From: Salimicrobium halophilum
GTDB lineage: Bacteria > Bacillota > Bacilli > Bacillales > Halobacillaceae
Assembly: GCF_900100295.1 (NCBI RefSeq)
Contig: NZ_FNEV01000002.1
Span: 1-64,000 of the forward strand
Reading direction: 5' to 3'
DNA length: 64,000 bases
The notes beneath the pieces are model-generated. The model had not been told where the DNA came from, made no database searches, and saw only the letters and a list, made by a program, of their open reading frames with translations. Positions 1 through 8,822 of the stretch are shown one piece after another. How positions within the stretch are numbered: position 1 is the first letter of the stretch; every line of letters starts with the position of its first letter. The position numbers and the translations under genes were made by a program.

Positions 1-45
1 CCCCCCTACGTCGTTGAGGAGGGAGTCTTCTCGCCTAAAGCTGAT

Positions 46-78
46 AAAAAAGATCCTGCAGTTCAACCTGCAGAATCC
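46..78 (-). terminator. Rho-independent terminator of yeiH
   Basis: Read on the minus strand, a stem built on two CTGCAG arms with a short loop is followed by GATCTTTTTTA. It lies directly after the stop of the exporter gene. Bases 1-45 hold no gene I can support. Confidence 0.7.
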
Positions 79-1113
79 CTACATAAGCACGAGGAATGTA
101 AGCGCGGAAAGGAAGACGGAGGTTACCGTCATCGCAATGAGCGGCTTCCACGCTTTCTCCTTCAACTGTTTCAAGTCCACTTTTAGTCCGAGACCCACCA
201 TCGCAGCCGTCAACAGAAACGTCGTCATCACATCGACAGTGTTCATCGTCGTTTCTGCTATAGGAATCACCGGTCCGAACACGTACGTTCCCAGAATACT
301 CATTACGATGAATCCAACAAGGAACCACGGAAACGTTACGTTTGCTCCCTCTGCATCTTGCCCTTTGTTCTTCCGTTTCATGATAAATATCAGAATGAAA
401 CACAATGGGATCAGAAGAAACACGCGACCGAGCTTTGCGAGAAGAGCCATGGCAAGTGGTTCTTCCCCGGCTGGAGCTGCAGCTAGTGCAACTTGGGCGA
501 CTTCATGAATGCTTACACCGACCCAAGAGCCATAGGCGAGATCATCCATCGGTAATACGGGACGAAGCAGAGTGTAGACAATCGCGAAAAACGTCCCCAT
601 CAGTGCAATGATTCCGACACCGATCGCCGTATCCTCTTCTTTCGTTTTCAAAATGGGCGCCGTGGCAGCAATCGCGGCCGCGCCACACACTCCTGTACCG
701 ATTCCGACGAGCATGGAAATCGAGGAGTCCGCTTTCATCACGCGGGCGAGCCACATCGTGAACAGAATAGCGAAAGCGACGACTGCCGCATCAAGCAGAA
801 GCAGGCCGAGTCCGTCCGAGAGCACCGTGCCGACATTCAACTTCAGCCCGTATAGAATGATTGCAAATCTCAGTAATCGCTTTGAAGAGAACTCGATGCC
901 CGGGCGATAAGTCTCCGGATAGCCGAACACTTGCCGGTAACCGACGGAAAGGACGATTGCTGACGCCAGCGGTCCTGCAAGTGAGAAACCTGGAACCATT
1001 GCCAACAGGTATCCGAGTGCGGCGATGAGGAAAGTGAATCCTACACCACCTATCCATTTTCTCCAGAGGGCTGTCTGTTGTTCTTCTATATGATGCACGT
1101 GTGGCTGAGCCAT
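79..1113 (-). CDS. yeiH: YeiH/UPF0324 family putative sulfate exporter
   Basis: The 344-residue protein is very hydrophobic with about nine to ten membrane segments, so it acts in the cytoplasmic membrane. Sequence features of the UPF0324 (YeiH, PSE) family are visible, including a central VGIGTGVCGAAAIAATAPI-type stretch. The family is thought to export sulfate or related anions, but the substrate is not proven. I chose ATG 1113 because AAAGGAG lies about 8 nt upstream; the open frame extends further but would run into the divergent regulator gene. Divergence from a LysR gene mirrors the yeiE-yeiH pairing of enterobacteria, so control by that regulator is likely. Confidence 0.85.
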   Translation of the reverse strand: MAQPHVHHIEEQQTALWRKWIGGVGFTFLIAALGYLLAMVPGFSLAGPLASAIVLSVGYRQVFGYPETYRPGIEFSSKRLLRFAIILYGLKLNVGTVLSDGLGLLLLDAAVVAFAILFTMWLARVMKADSSISMLVGIGTGVCGAAAIAATAPILKTKEEDTAIGVGIIALMGTFFAIVYTLLRPVLPMDDLAYGSWVGVSIHEVAQVALAAAPAGEEPLAMALLAKLGRVFLLIPLCFILIFIMKRKNKGQDAEGANVTFPWFLVGFIVMSILGTYVFGPVIPIAETTMNTVDVMTTFLLTAAMVGLGLKVDLKQLKEKAWKPLIAMTVTSVFLSALTFLVLM

Positions 1114-1181
1114 AGGTATCGTCTCCTTTGTTGCTTCTGACTCAAGCATACGCCTCTGTTTACGATAAGAAAAATAATGAT

Positions 1182-1199
1182 TTATGATATTTATCATAA
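1182..1199. promoter_or_regulatory. Probable LysR-type operator between yeiH and lysR
   Basis: Perfect 8-bp arms TTATGATA and TATCATAA flank two bases in the 123-bp divergent intergenic region. This fits the T-N11-A shape of LysR-family boxes. A TATAAT hexamer follows at 1209-1214 on the plus strand. The assignment is inference from position and symmetry. Confidence 0.5.
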
Positions 1200-1236
1200 G
1201 TAATAAGTTATAATAGTAGGGGAGGAGGGATGAGTG

Positions 1237-2124
1237 ATGGACCAACAACTCGAAGTGTTTGCAACGGTAGCGGAAACGGAGAACTTCTCGCGCGCTGCAG
1301 AACGACTTCACATGACGCAACCTGCGGTCAGCCAATACATCAAATCACTGGAAAAATCGATGAACGCACGCCTCTTCGACCGCAGCAATAAGTATGTCCG
1401 ACTCACGAAAGCAGGAGAAGTCGTCTACCATCATGCGAAAGAAATCCTCGGCTTATATACGAATATGCATGCGCTTGTAGACGATTTGACGAACCATGCA
1501 AGCGGAACGATAACCATCGGAGCAAGCTATACGTACGGGGAATACGTTCTTCCGGAAGTGTTGAAGGAATTGAAAGAAGAGGCCCCGGACGTCACCCCGG
1601 CGGTAACGATCGGGAATACGAAAGAAATCGTAAAGCTTGTCGCAGATTATGAACTGGATGTTGGTATCATCGAAGGAGATGTCACGCATGACAACCTTAC
1701 CATCGAACCGTTCGAAACCGATGCTATGTACGTCATCGCTTCACCGGCTCATCCGCTTGTCGGACAACATTCCTGTAACCCGAAAGAATTGGAGAAGGAG
1801 TCCTGGATCATAAGAGAGGAAGGATCAGGAACAAGGAAGATGACGGAGAAATTCTTCGAATCCGCAGGTATATCCCCTGAAAAAACTCTGGAATTCGGAA
1901 GCACCCAGTTGATCAAAGAATCGGTGGAAGCGGGGCTCGGCATCAGTTTCTTATCGCATTGGACGTTTCGGAGAGAACAGAAGGCGGAAGAACTCTGTAT
2001 ATTGAACGTCACTAGTTTGCCGATGCAAAGGAATTTTTCTATCGTTTCGAGGTCGCTGTTCCGTTCGAAAGCTATGGAAATATTTTTGGAAAAAGTTATA
2101 CAAAAAAGTTCCGCTCGTCCTTAA
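1237..2124 (+). CDS. LysR family transcriptional regulator
   Basis: The 295-residue protein begins with a classical LysR helix-turn-helix (LEVFATVAETENFSRAAERL, then TQPAVSQYIKSLE). This is followed by the two-lobed effector-binding domain, which includes an EEGSGTR motif that contacts anions in CysB/CysL/YeiE-like proteins. The family is usually a tetrameric DNA binder acting on the divergent promoter. ATG 1237 is used because GGGGAGGAGGG lies about 7 nt upstream; a GTG three bases earlier is less well placed. Divergence from yeiH suggests it is a CysL/YeiE-type regulator of anion export, which is inference. Confidence 0.9.
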   Translation: MDQQLEVFATVAETENFSRAAERLHMTQPAVSQYIKSLEKSMNARLFDRSNKYVRLTKAGEVVYHHAKEILGLYTNMHALVDDLTNHASGTITIGASYTYGEYVLPEVLKELKEEAPDVTPAVTIGNTKEIVKLVADYELDVGIIEGDVTHDNLTIEPFETDAMYVIASPAHPLVGQHSCNPKELEKESWIIREEGSGTRKMTEKFFESAGISPEKTLEFGSTQLIKESVEAGLGISFLSHWTFRREQKAEELCILNVTSLPMQRNFSIVSRSLFRSKAMEIFLEKVIQKSSARP

Positions 2125-2147
2125 CAGACAAGAGCGGAACTTTTTTT
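2102..2147 (+). terminator. Terminator of lysR
   Basis: AAAGTTCCGCTC pairs with GAGCGGAACTTT around a 15-nt loop and is followed by a T run. The 5' arm overlaps the last codons of the regulator gene. The A-rich 5' side also suits termination of the converging minus-strand gene. Confidence 0.9.
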
Positions 2148-2149
2148 CT

Positions 2150-2917
2150 CTATTGGATCGATTTCGCACCGATATAATGGTTTTGCCAGTAGTCGATGCC
2201 CATGTTCGACACCTCGACCCCGCCGCTTCCGGCATGGATCATCTGATTGTCGCCGATATAGATTCCGCTGTGGGAAGGACCAGCGGTGTCATATGTTCCT
2301 TCGAAGAACACGACATCTCCTACGCTAGGGGAAGAGACGTGGGTACCATTGTTCGCCCAGATGCCGGCGTGGGTACGGCTAACGTCAACACCCACTTGTT
2401 CGAATGTTTCATTGATGAAGCCACTGCTGTCAAGCGCGGCACGAGTCGTTCCACCGTATTGATATGGAATGCCGAGAAGGTTCTCCGCAGCAGCGACGAT
2501 TTCAGAGTTACCTGCTGAAGCGGAAGTATCCACAGCAACCGGTTCGGTTTGAGAAGAAGCGGTTGCAGCACTGCCGGAGCCGAGTGCCGCTTTCGTGCGC
2601 GGTCCTGCGATACCGTCGACAGCCAACCCTTGATCAGCCTGGAAGCTCATGACCGCGTTTTTCGTGATTGGTCCATAAATGCCGTCAACACTGTATGTAT
2701 AATACCCTTGCTGAGACAATTCGGATTGAAGAGAAGAAACGGCTTGCCCGCGATCTCCTTGAGTAAGAAGATTGCTTTGTACTTGTGTTGCTGTATTATC
2801 AGATGGCGCGTTCGATTGTGCGGATACGCTGGTACCGACGAGAGGGGTGAACGCGATCGAAGTGACGAGAGCTGCAGAAACGACATACTTCCTGAAAGGA
2901 CGTGTTGAATGGGTCAT
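2150..2917 (-). CDS. Secreted PG-binding and NlpC/P60-like protein with Cys-to-Ser change
   Basis: The 255-residue protein has an N-terminal signal peptide ending near SVSA-QS. A PG_binding_1 repeat follows (about residues 45-110, with GDRGQAVSSLQ and GIYGPITKNAV), then a C-terminal NlpC/P60 fold. NlpC/P60 enzymes normally cut D-Glu-diaminopimelate links in peptidoglycan through a Cys-His-His site. Here the expected DCSGF motif reads DSSGF, with Ser164 (AGC codon, 2426-2428) at the catalytic position. His216 (PSHSGIYIG) and His228 (MIHAG) are kept. It may be an inactive binder or a variant hydrolase. ATG 2917 follows GGAGGA at 8 nt spacing. Confidence 0.88.
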   Translation of the reverse strand: MTHSTRPFRKYVVSAALVTSIAFTPLVGTSVSAQSNAPSDNTATQVQSNLLTQGDRGQAVSSLQSELSQQGYYTYSVDGIYGPITKNAVMSFQADQGLAVDGIAGPRTKAALGSGSAATASSQTEPVAVDTSASAGNSEIVAAAENLLGIPYQYGGTTRAALDSSGFINETFEQVGVDVSRTHAGIWANNGTHVSSPSVGDVVFFEGTYDTAGPSHSGIYIGDNQMIHAGSGGVEVSNMGIDYWQNHYIGAKSIQ

Positions 2918-3161
2918 GTCTGATTCCTCCAAAATATCATTTGTAGCGGGCTATGTACCTCGTGAGGTATGTCCGCTCATCCATAACCCATTGTATCAGC
3001 GGAAAGGGTAGAGCAGGTTATGAGGAGGTTACGATTCTATTATGGTTATTTGACAGAATTTTGGGAGATGTAATCTCAAATAGGCGTATCGTCATGAGAA
3101 GGAATATTCAGGAATAAGTTGTGAATACTGCAAGGACAACGGTTCACGCTAAGAAAAGAAG

Positions 3162-3190
3162 ACACCCGCTTTTGTAATAAAAGCAGGTGT
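3162..3190 (-). terminator. Terminator downstream of the cytosine-deaminase-like gene
   Basis: On the minus strand ACACCTGCTTTT pairs with AAAAGCGGGTGT across a 5-nt loop, followed by a pyrimidine-rich CTTCTTTTCTT tail. The rest of 2918-3204 shows no gene. Confidence 0.6.
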
Positions 3191-3204
3191 AGTTCACTCA
3201 GGAA

Positions 3205-4467
3205 TTATTCACTTTTTCCGGAGGAAAAGGTCATCGACGTGACAGCCGGTTTCGTCTCTACGATAATATCACCGTTCCGGATAGAGTAGAGGACGCCGGC
3301 TCTCGTACGGACGGCTTCATAATCCGAGTCGGCATCAAGGATGATAACATTCGCATCGTTGCCTTCTTGTATCCCGTAATTCTGAAGGCCGAGTGTTTTC
3401 GCTCCGTTGGTCGTGACAAGGTCGAGCGCTTGGACGATATGATCGTAATCGGTCATGTGGCAGGCATGCAAACCGGTATCGAGAACCGTCATCAAATCAC
3501 CATCTCCGAGCGGGTACCACGGATCCATGATGGAATCGAGCCCAAAACAGACGTTGATATCTTCCTCCAGAAGTTCTTTCACACGTGTGATACCGCGACG
3601 GACCGGATGGCTGTCGAAACGCCCTTGCAGGTGGAGATTCGCCTTCGGCAGGGCAACGAAGTGGACACCTGCTTTTTTTAATGTTTGGAAAAGTTTGTAC
3701 GTGTAGGCATTGCTATAAGAAGCCATCGCTGTCGTGTGACTCGCCGTTACACGCCCCTGCATCCCGGAGCGGATCGTTTCCGCAGCCAGCGTTTCCAGAT
3801 AGCGGGCCTGGTCATCGTCAATTTCATCACAGTGGATATCGACGAGTTTGTCGTATTCCCTGGCCAGACGAAGGGAGGTTTTTAACGATTGAATTCCGTC
3901 TTCTCTCGTCATCTCATAGTGGGGAATGCCTCCCACGACATCAGCACCTAGTTCAAGCGCTTCGCGCAGCAGACCCTCCCCTTCTTCCTTCGTGTACATC
4001 CCTTCCTGCGGCAACGCGACAATCTGGAGGTCCATCCAGGCCTTCACTTCTTCTTTCACTTCAAGTAGCGCCTTCAGCCCTGTAAGCGAAGGATCACTTA
4101 CATCTGCGTGAGTACGGACGTACTGCAGGCCGTGTTTCAGTTGCATTTCCACCGCTTGCAATGCGCGTTTTTTGATATCCTCTTTCGTCTCTTTCACGAG
4201 CCTCCGACGTTCGGACCAGATTTCGATTCCCTCGAACACTGAACCCGACTTGTTCCAGCGCGGAGTTCCGGCAGTAAGTACATAATCCAGGTGAATATGC
4301 GGTTCGACGTATGGAGGGAGGACGAGTTTCCCTTCGAGGTCGAGCACCGTCTCATCCTTGTTTTTCGCAATATCTCCGGCCGGGGATACGCGACGTATTT
4401 TGCCGTTTCGGAGAGCGATATCTTTCAAATATTCATTGTTGTACAGTTTCGCATTTTTCAAAAGCAT
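3205..4467 (-). CDS. codA: Cytosine deaminase-like amidohydrolase (CodA family)
   Basis: The 420-residue protein is close to the usual 425 residues of CodA. Its metal site is readable: EPHIHLD (His57, His59), DIHCDEIDD (third His and catalytic Glu), TASHTTA (His) and LDSIMDPW (Asp311). CodA-type enzymes deaminate cytosine, and some act on isoguanine or oxidised bases, in pyrimidine salvage in the cytoplasm. Asp311 is followed by Ser312, where E. coli CodA as I recall it has GHDD, so the base specificity is uncertain. ATG 4467 follows TTAGGTGAG; an upstream in-frame start lacks a ribosome site. No permease gene is adjacent. Confidence 0.8.
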   Translation of the reverse strand: MLLKNAKLYNNEYLKDIALRNGKIRRVSPAGDIAKNKDETVLDLEGKLVLPPYVEPHIHLDYVLTAGTPRWNKSGSVFEGIEIWSERRRLVKETKEDIKKRALQAVEMQLKHGLQYVRTHADVSDPSLTGLKALLEVKEEVKAWMDLQIVALPQEGMYTKEEGEGLLREALELGADVVGGIPHYEMTREDGIQSLKTSLRLAREYDKLVDIHCDEIDDDQARYLETLAAETIRSGMQGRVTASHTTAMASYSNAYTYKLFQTLKKAGVHFVALPKANLHLQGRFDSHPVRRGITRVKELLEEDINVCFGLDSIMDPWYPLGDGDLMTVLDTGLHACHMTDYDHIVQALDLVTTNGAKTLGLQNYGIQEGNDANVIILDADSDYEAVRTRAGVLYSIRNGDIIVETKPAVTSMTFSSGKSE

Positions 4468-4549
4468 AGACTCACCTAACTGAATTTTTCTATACATATA
4501 TAGATTATCAGAAGGGGCAGGAGTCGGGTAAGCAAAACACTCTTTCCTT

Positions 4550-4582
4550 AAAAAAGACCATCCCGGAATCCGGGATGGTCCT
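4550..4582 (-). terminator. Terminator of ppdK
   Basis: On the minus strand GGACCATCCCGG, a 3-nt loop and CCGGGATGGTC are followed by TTTTTT. The stem sits a few bases past the ppdK stop. Confidence 0.93.
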
Positions 4583-4590
4583 TCCTGACT

Positions 4591-7269
4591 TTAATTCAGC
4601 TGAAGCTCTTTTGCCTCTTCTTTCTCTCCGCGAATCGTAGCGTGAGCTGCTGCAAGACGCGCAGCCGGAACGCGGAAAGGGGAGCAGCTGACGTAATCGA
4701 GCCCTGTATCGAAACAGAACTGGATCGATGCTTTCTCACCACCGTGTTCCCCGCAGATTCCTGTTTTCAACCCAGGCTTTGTCGCTCTGCCAAGGGACAC
4801 ACCATTTTCCACCAATTTGCCGACCCCTTCCTGGTCGAGCGTCATGAATGGATTTTTCGGAAGTACCCCGTCTTCGACATAGTGTTGGAGAAACTTTCCT
4901 TCGGCATCATCACGGCTGAACCCGAACGTCATCTGTGTGAGGTCGTTCGTACCGAAAGAGAAGAAATCCGCTTCTTCGGCTACCCGGTCCGCTGTAAGGG
5001 CAGCACGAGGCGTTTCAATCATCGTACCGACGAGATAAGTGAAGGTCTGGCCACTTTTTTCCTCGACTCGTCCCGCGACATTAATAGCAAGCTGACGCAT
5101 TTCCTTCAACTCATCCACCGTACTTACGAGAGGGATCATAATCTCAGGGTTCACGTCGATTCCTTTTCGCAGTACCCCGGACATCGCCTGGAAAATGGCG
5201 GTCAGCTGCATTTCATAAATTTCCGGATGGATCATGCCGAGGCGACAACCACGCAGGCCGAGCATAGGGTTCGATTCCTCCAATAGACGGACGTTACGCA
5301 GGAGATTTTCTTTTTCCTTCAACTCCTCCGAATCGGGATCCGTCAGCTGAAGCTTCGTCACGTCCACAAGCAGATCCTCTTTGTTCGGCAAGAACTCATG
5401 AAGGGGAGGATCCAGCAAACGGATGTTGATCGGACGCCCCTGCATCGTTTCGAACATCCGCTCGAAATCCTGCTGCTGCATCGGTAAAAGTCTATCGAGA
5501 GCCTTCTCGCGTGCCTCATCCGTATCCGCCAGAATCATTTTCTGAACGGCCGGGATGCGCTCAGGGTCCATGAACATATGCTCCGTCCGACAAAGACCGA
5601 TGCCTGCAGCGCCAAACTCGAGCGCCTTTCTCACATCTTCCGGAGTATCCGCATTCGTACGTACATCAAGGGTCGACGCTTCATCTGCCCACGTCAAAAG
5701 AAGCTGGAAGACGTCCGACAGTTCCGGAGCGATCATCGGAATTTCCCCTAAGAAAATCTCGCCGCTCGCACCATCAATGGTGATGACATCCCCTTTGTTG
5801 ACGACAGTATCTCCTACGGTGAAGTATTCAGCTTCGAGGTCGATCTTCATAGCTTCACATCCGCAGATGCATGCTTTCCCCATGCCTCTGGCAACCACGG
5901 CTGCATGGCTCGTCATACCTCCACGCGTCGTGACCGTAGCTTTCGAAGCGACGATTCCATGTATGTCTTCCGGTGTCGTCTCTGGACGGACCAATATCAC
6001 TTCTTTTCCTTCATTTGTGAGCACTTCCGCCTCATCCGCATCAAAAACGACTTGCCCGGTAGCGGCACCTGGGGAGGCTGGGAGTCCGGTCGCCAGTTGC
6101 TTCCGTTTATGCTCCGGGTCGATGTGGTTATGCAGCAGCTGATCGATCTGGTCGGGGTCGACTCTTAGCAGCGCTTCCCGCTCGCTCAAGATCCCTTCTT
6201 TCACCATATCCACAGCAATCCGGACCGCAGCCTGGGCCGTCCGTTTTCCGTTACGCGTCTGAAGCATGAAAAGATTTCCGTGTTCCACGGTGAATTCGAT
6301 ATCCTGCATATCGCCGTAATGCTTTTCGAGTAGCTGAGACGTTTCCACGAGCTGCTTGTAAACATCAGGCATTTCCTTTTCAAGGTCGGCGATCGGCTGT
6401 GGAGTACGGATGCCTGCAACAACGTCTTCACCTTGTGCGTTGATCAAGTATTCCCCGTACAGCTCAGATTCTCCTGTCGAAGGGTTCCGTGTAAAAGCGA
6501 CACCTGTTCCGGAATGGTCCCCCATGTTTCCGAAGACCATGCTCTGCACGTTGACGGCTGTGCCGAGGTGACCGGGAATATCGTGAAGTTGACGATAGAG
6601 GACCGCACGCTTGTTATTCCATGAATCGAAGACGGCATTAATAGTTAGAAACAGCTGCTCTTTCGGATCCTGCGGGAAGGTACGTCCAGCCTCTTCTTGA
6701 GTGATATTTTTGTATGTCTCAATGATGTCCTTCCAGTCTTCGGCTGCGAGCTCTACATCCGACTTATAGCCGTGTTCATCACGGAAGGTCTCGAGTCGTT
6801 TCTCATAAAGGGAGCTATCCACGCCGAGCACCACATCGCCGAACATCTGGATGAACCTACGGTAGGAATCATAAGCGAAGCGTGGATTGTCCGTCAGTTC
6901 CGCAATACCTTTCACCGTTTCATCATTCATTCCGAGGTTCAACACTGTGTCCATCATCCCGGGCATAGAATGGACAGCACCCGATCGAACGGAAACGAGC
7001 AGGGGGTTGGACGGATCACCAAGACGTTTTCCTGTGGTCTGTTCGAGAATCTTGAGGGAGTCCGTCACTTCTTTTTCCACCTCAGGCGAAATCTTCTGAC
7101 CTGCATCGTAATAGGCATTACAAGCAGAGGTCGTGATGGTGAAGCCGTAGGGGACCGGTAGCCCGATGCGAGTCATTTCCGCCAGGTTGGCACCTTTTCC
7201 TCCGAGCATCTCCTTTCCTGCTGATTCCTGATGGTCGAACATGAACACGAATTCTTTAGTCATCTTCAT
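4591..7269 (-). CDS. ppdK: Pyruvate phosphate dikinase
   Basis: The 892-residue cytoplasmic enzyme interconverts pyruvate, ATP and phosphate with PEP, AMP and pyrophosphate. The domain order is complete: an N-terminal ATP-grasp half beginning FMFDHQESAGKEMLGGKGANL, a swivelling phosphohistidine domain with GGMTSHAAVVARG (His455), and a C-terminal PEP/pyruvate TIM barrel ending in GICGEHGG and CSPFRVPAARLAAA. Length equals the family norm. ATG 7269 has AAGGAGG 5 nt upstream; ATG 7263 is an alternative start. The bifunctional PPDK regulatory kinase gene (YqfL family), sometimes adjacent, is not in this window. Confidence 0.96.
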   Translation of the reverse strand: MKMTKEFVFMFDHQESAGKEMLGGKGANLAEMTRIGLPVPYGFTITTSACNAYYDAGQKISPEVEKEVTDSLKILEQTTGKRLGDPSNPLLVSVRSGAVHSMPGMMDTVLNLGMNDETVKGIAELTDNPRFAYDSYRRFIQMFGDVVLGVDSSLYEKRLETFRDEHGYKSDVELAAEDWKDIIETYKNITQEEAGRTFPQDPKEQLFLTINAVFDSWNNKRAVLYRQLHDIPGHLGTAVNVQSMVFGNMGDHSGTGVAFTRNPSTGESELYGEYLINAQGEDVVAGIRTPQPIADLEKEMPDVYKQLVETSQLLEKHYGDMQDIEFTVEHGNLFMLQTRNGKRTAQAAVRIAVDMVKEGILSEREALLRVDPDQIDQLLHNHIDPEHKRKQLATGLPASPGAATGQVVFDADEAEVLTNEGKEVILVRPETTPEDIHGIVASKATVTTRGGMTSHAAVVARGMGKACICGCEAMKIDLEAEYFTVGDTVVNKGDVITIDGASGEIFLGEIPMIAPELSDVFQLLLTWADEASTLDVRTNADTPEDVRKALEFGAAGIGLCRTEHMFMDPERIPAVQKMILADTDEAREKALDRLLPMQQQDFERMFETMQGRPINIRLLDPPLHEFLPNKEDLLVDVTKLQLTDPDSEELKEKENLLRNVRLLEESNPMLGLRGCRLGMIHPEIYEMQLTAIFQAMSGVLRKGIDVNPEIMIPLVSTVDELKEMRQLAINVAGRVEEKSGQTFTYLVGTMIETPRAALTADRVAEEADFFSFGTNDLTQMTFGFSRDDAEGKFLQHYVEDGVLPKNPFMTLDQEGVGKLVENGVSLGRATKPGLKTGICGEHGGEKASIQFCFDTGLDYVSCSPFRVPAARLAAAHATIRGEKEEAKELQLN

Positions 7270-7468
7270 TAGTTCCTCCTTCATGATTTTCAATAATGAA
7301 ATGAAACACACTAATAAGTGTAAAATCGTTTAATGTGTCATACTTAATATAAAAAGTATAGTACCATTAATCCGTGAACCTTGCAACAGAAATATTCGCA
7401 CTTTTTGAAAAATTAAAAGAAAAAAGCTTTAAGCACAAAGGTGAAAAGGGGAGAGGACGATTTTAAAC

Positions 7469-7507
7469 AAAAAAAGAGCTGACTCATTCTGAGATGAACC
7501 AGCTCTT
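7469..7507 (-). terminator. Terminator of the DUF4352 gene
   Basis: AAGAGCTG at 7474-7481 pairs with CAGCTCTT at 7500-7507. On the minus strand the stem runs into TTTTTTTG. Confidence 0.75.
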
Positions 7508-7514
7508 GATCATA

Positions 7515-8105
7515 TTATTGCAGTTGAATCGTTTTCGAAACGCTTCCGAACATACCTTCCTGAGCTTGTACCTTGAGGTTGTCGGCTTCAGCGATTTCAG
7601 GTGCTACGTCGAATACGACTTTACCAGACATTTCGGAGCTCGGGTTCAGCTGTTCCATGAAGAAGGAGTTTTGAATCGTACCATCTTCTCCCTGATTGGC
7701 ACTCATGCTTGCGCCGGAATCAGCTTCAAACGTCGTTTCTCCCTGCTTCAGTTTGAAGTAGGATCCATCGACAGTTACAGCTTCGTTTCCGTTGTTCTTC
7801 ACGGTGACATCCAATACGACATACATGCCGTTCGCTTCTTCTGGCAAAGTACTCGGACCGACTTGTTGAGCGGTCGATTTTCCATTGATTGTGTATGTCA
7901 TATCACCGACGTCCACTGTATCACCGATAGCATACGTCTGTTCTTCCTTTTCAGAAGTGCTTCCTGAATCAGAAGAACCAGAACCACCTGAATTGCTGTT
8001 ATCTGTGGATGTCGAATCGTCTCCACCGCCGAGTGCAGCGATGACTATACCCAGAATGATGATACCGATGATTCCAAGACACCCGAATTTAAAGAATTTC
8101 TTCAT
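7515..8105 (-). CDS. Membrane-anchored DUF4352 protein
   Basis: The 196-residue protein has a short basic start, a strongly hydrophobic anchor (about residues 9-26) and a low-complexity Ser/Gly/Asp linker (about residues 28-53). A C-terminal beta-sandwich follows, with the DUF4352 pattern GMYVVLDVTVKNNGNEAVTV and a later SGKVVFDV strand. The domain is therefore probably displayed outside the membrane. DUF4352 proteins are common in Bacillota and have no agreed function. ATG 8105 follows AGGGGGT; an upstream in-frame ATG has no ribosome site. It stands alone with its own terminator. Confidence 0.82.
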   Translation of the reverse strand: MKKFFKFGCLGIIGIIILGIVIAALGGGDDSTSTDNSNSGGSGSSDSGSTSEKEEQTYAIGDTVDVGDMTYTINGKSTAQQVGPSTLPEEANGMYVVLDVTVKNNGNEAVTVDGSYFKLKQGETTFEADSGASMSANQGEDGTIQNSFFMEQLNPSSEMSGKVVFDVAPEIAEADNLKVQAQEGMFGSVSKTIQLQ

Positions 8106-8241
8106 TATTATGTACCCCCTACAGTACGTTTGTTTAATCACTTGCACAATGATAGGGGATAGTTCCAGGCTTCATCAACCGGTAATATAAGGAACAGGAT
8201 ACATTTGGAAAATCTGAATCGAAGGTCTCAGAAATAACGCT

Positions 8242-8820
8242 TTAGATGGAAAGGAGATAGTATTTTCCGACATCTCCGAGAGACAACCATTCCACGCCGT
8301 AATGGCCATCTATCGTATGCACCTCTTTGCTTTGTCCCGTAGGCTTTTGGATTGCGCCATGCACAATATTCCCGTTTCTGAAAAATCCATAAATCCCGTC
8401 TACCTTTTTTCCATCATAGAATAAGCGATCTTCTGTAAAAGCTACCGCAAATGTTTCTGTGAAACCGAGATTCTTCACCTCTTCCATGAACTTGATATCT
8501 TTGACGAATTGGAACATGGTTTCCGGATACTGACCGTTGTTTGGGTATTTCAGTTCAATGGAATATCTCTCTTCTGGGCTGTAGATTACGATATCCATTT
8601 CACTTTTGACACAGGACACGCCTGGGTAGAAGAATCGTATGTTTCGTTCAAATTGGACTTTGAAAGAAGGGGAGACCCGCTCCCGCAAATAGATTCCGAG
8701 TTCATGCTGGAGAGAGAATTCATTGTAGATCTCGATTCGTCCTTTGCCGACTTCATGGAAAAAGCTGTGGACATGGTTTTCAATATTCAAGTGCTGTCCC
8801 TCCTTAAGATGGAAACTCAA
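8242..8820 (-). CDS. PD-(D/E)XK nuclease-like protein of unknown role
   Basis: I do not recognise this 192-residue protein by name. It has no signal peptide or membrane segment. The pattern Glu40 (LQHELGIYLRE), Asp76 (SEMDIVIYS) and Glu89-x-Lys91 (YSIELKYP) fits the core of the PD-(D/E)XK restriction-like nuclease fold. The C-terminal part (about 95-192) is beta-rich. Its start lies 2 nt after the stop of the integrase-like gene upstream, so the two are co-transcribed and probably act together. Nuclease activity is inference from three motif residues. Confidence 0.65.
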   Translation of the reverse strand: MSFHLKEGQHLNIENHVHSFFHEVGKGRIEIYNEFSLQHELGIYLRERVSPSFKVQFERNIRFFYPGVSCVKSEMDIVIYSPEERYSIELKYPNNGQYPETMFQFVKDIKFMEEVKNLGFTETFAVAFTEDRLFYDGKKVDGIYGFFRNGNIVHGAIQKPTGQSKEVHTIDGHYGVEWLSLGDVGKYYLLSI

Positions 8821-8822
8821 TG

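Noticed and set aside
1-180. Plus-strand frame entering from the left edge
   Set aside because: It runs through the yeiH terminator and antisense to the coding region, with no protein-like pattern beyond the first few codons.
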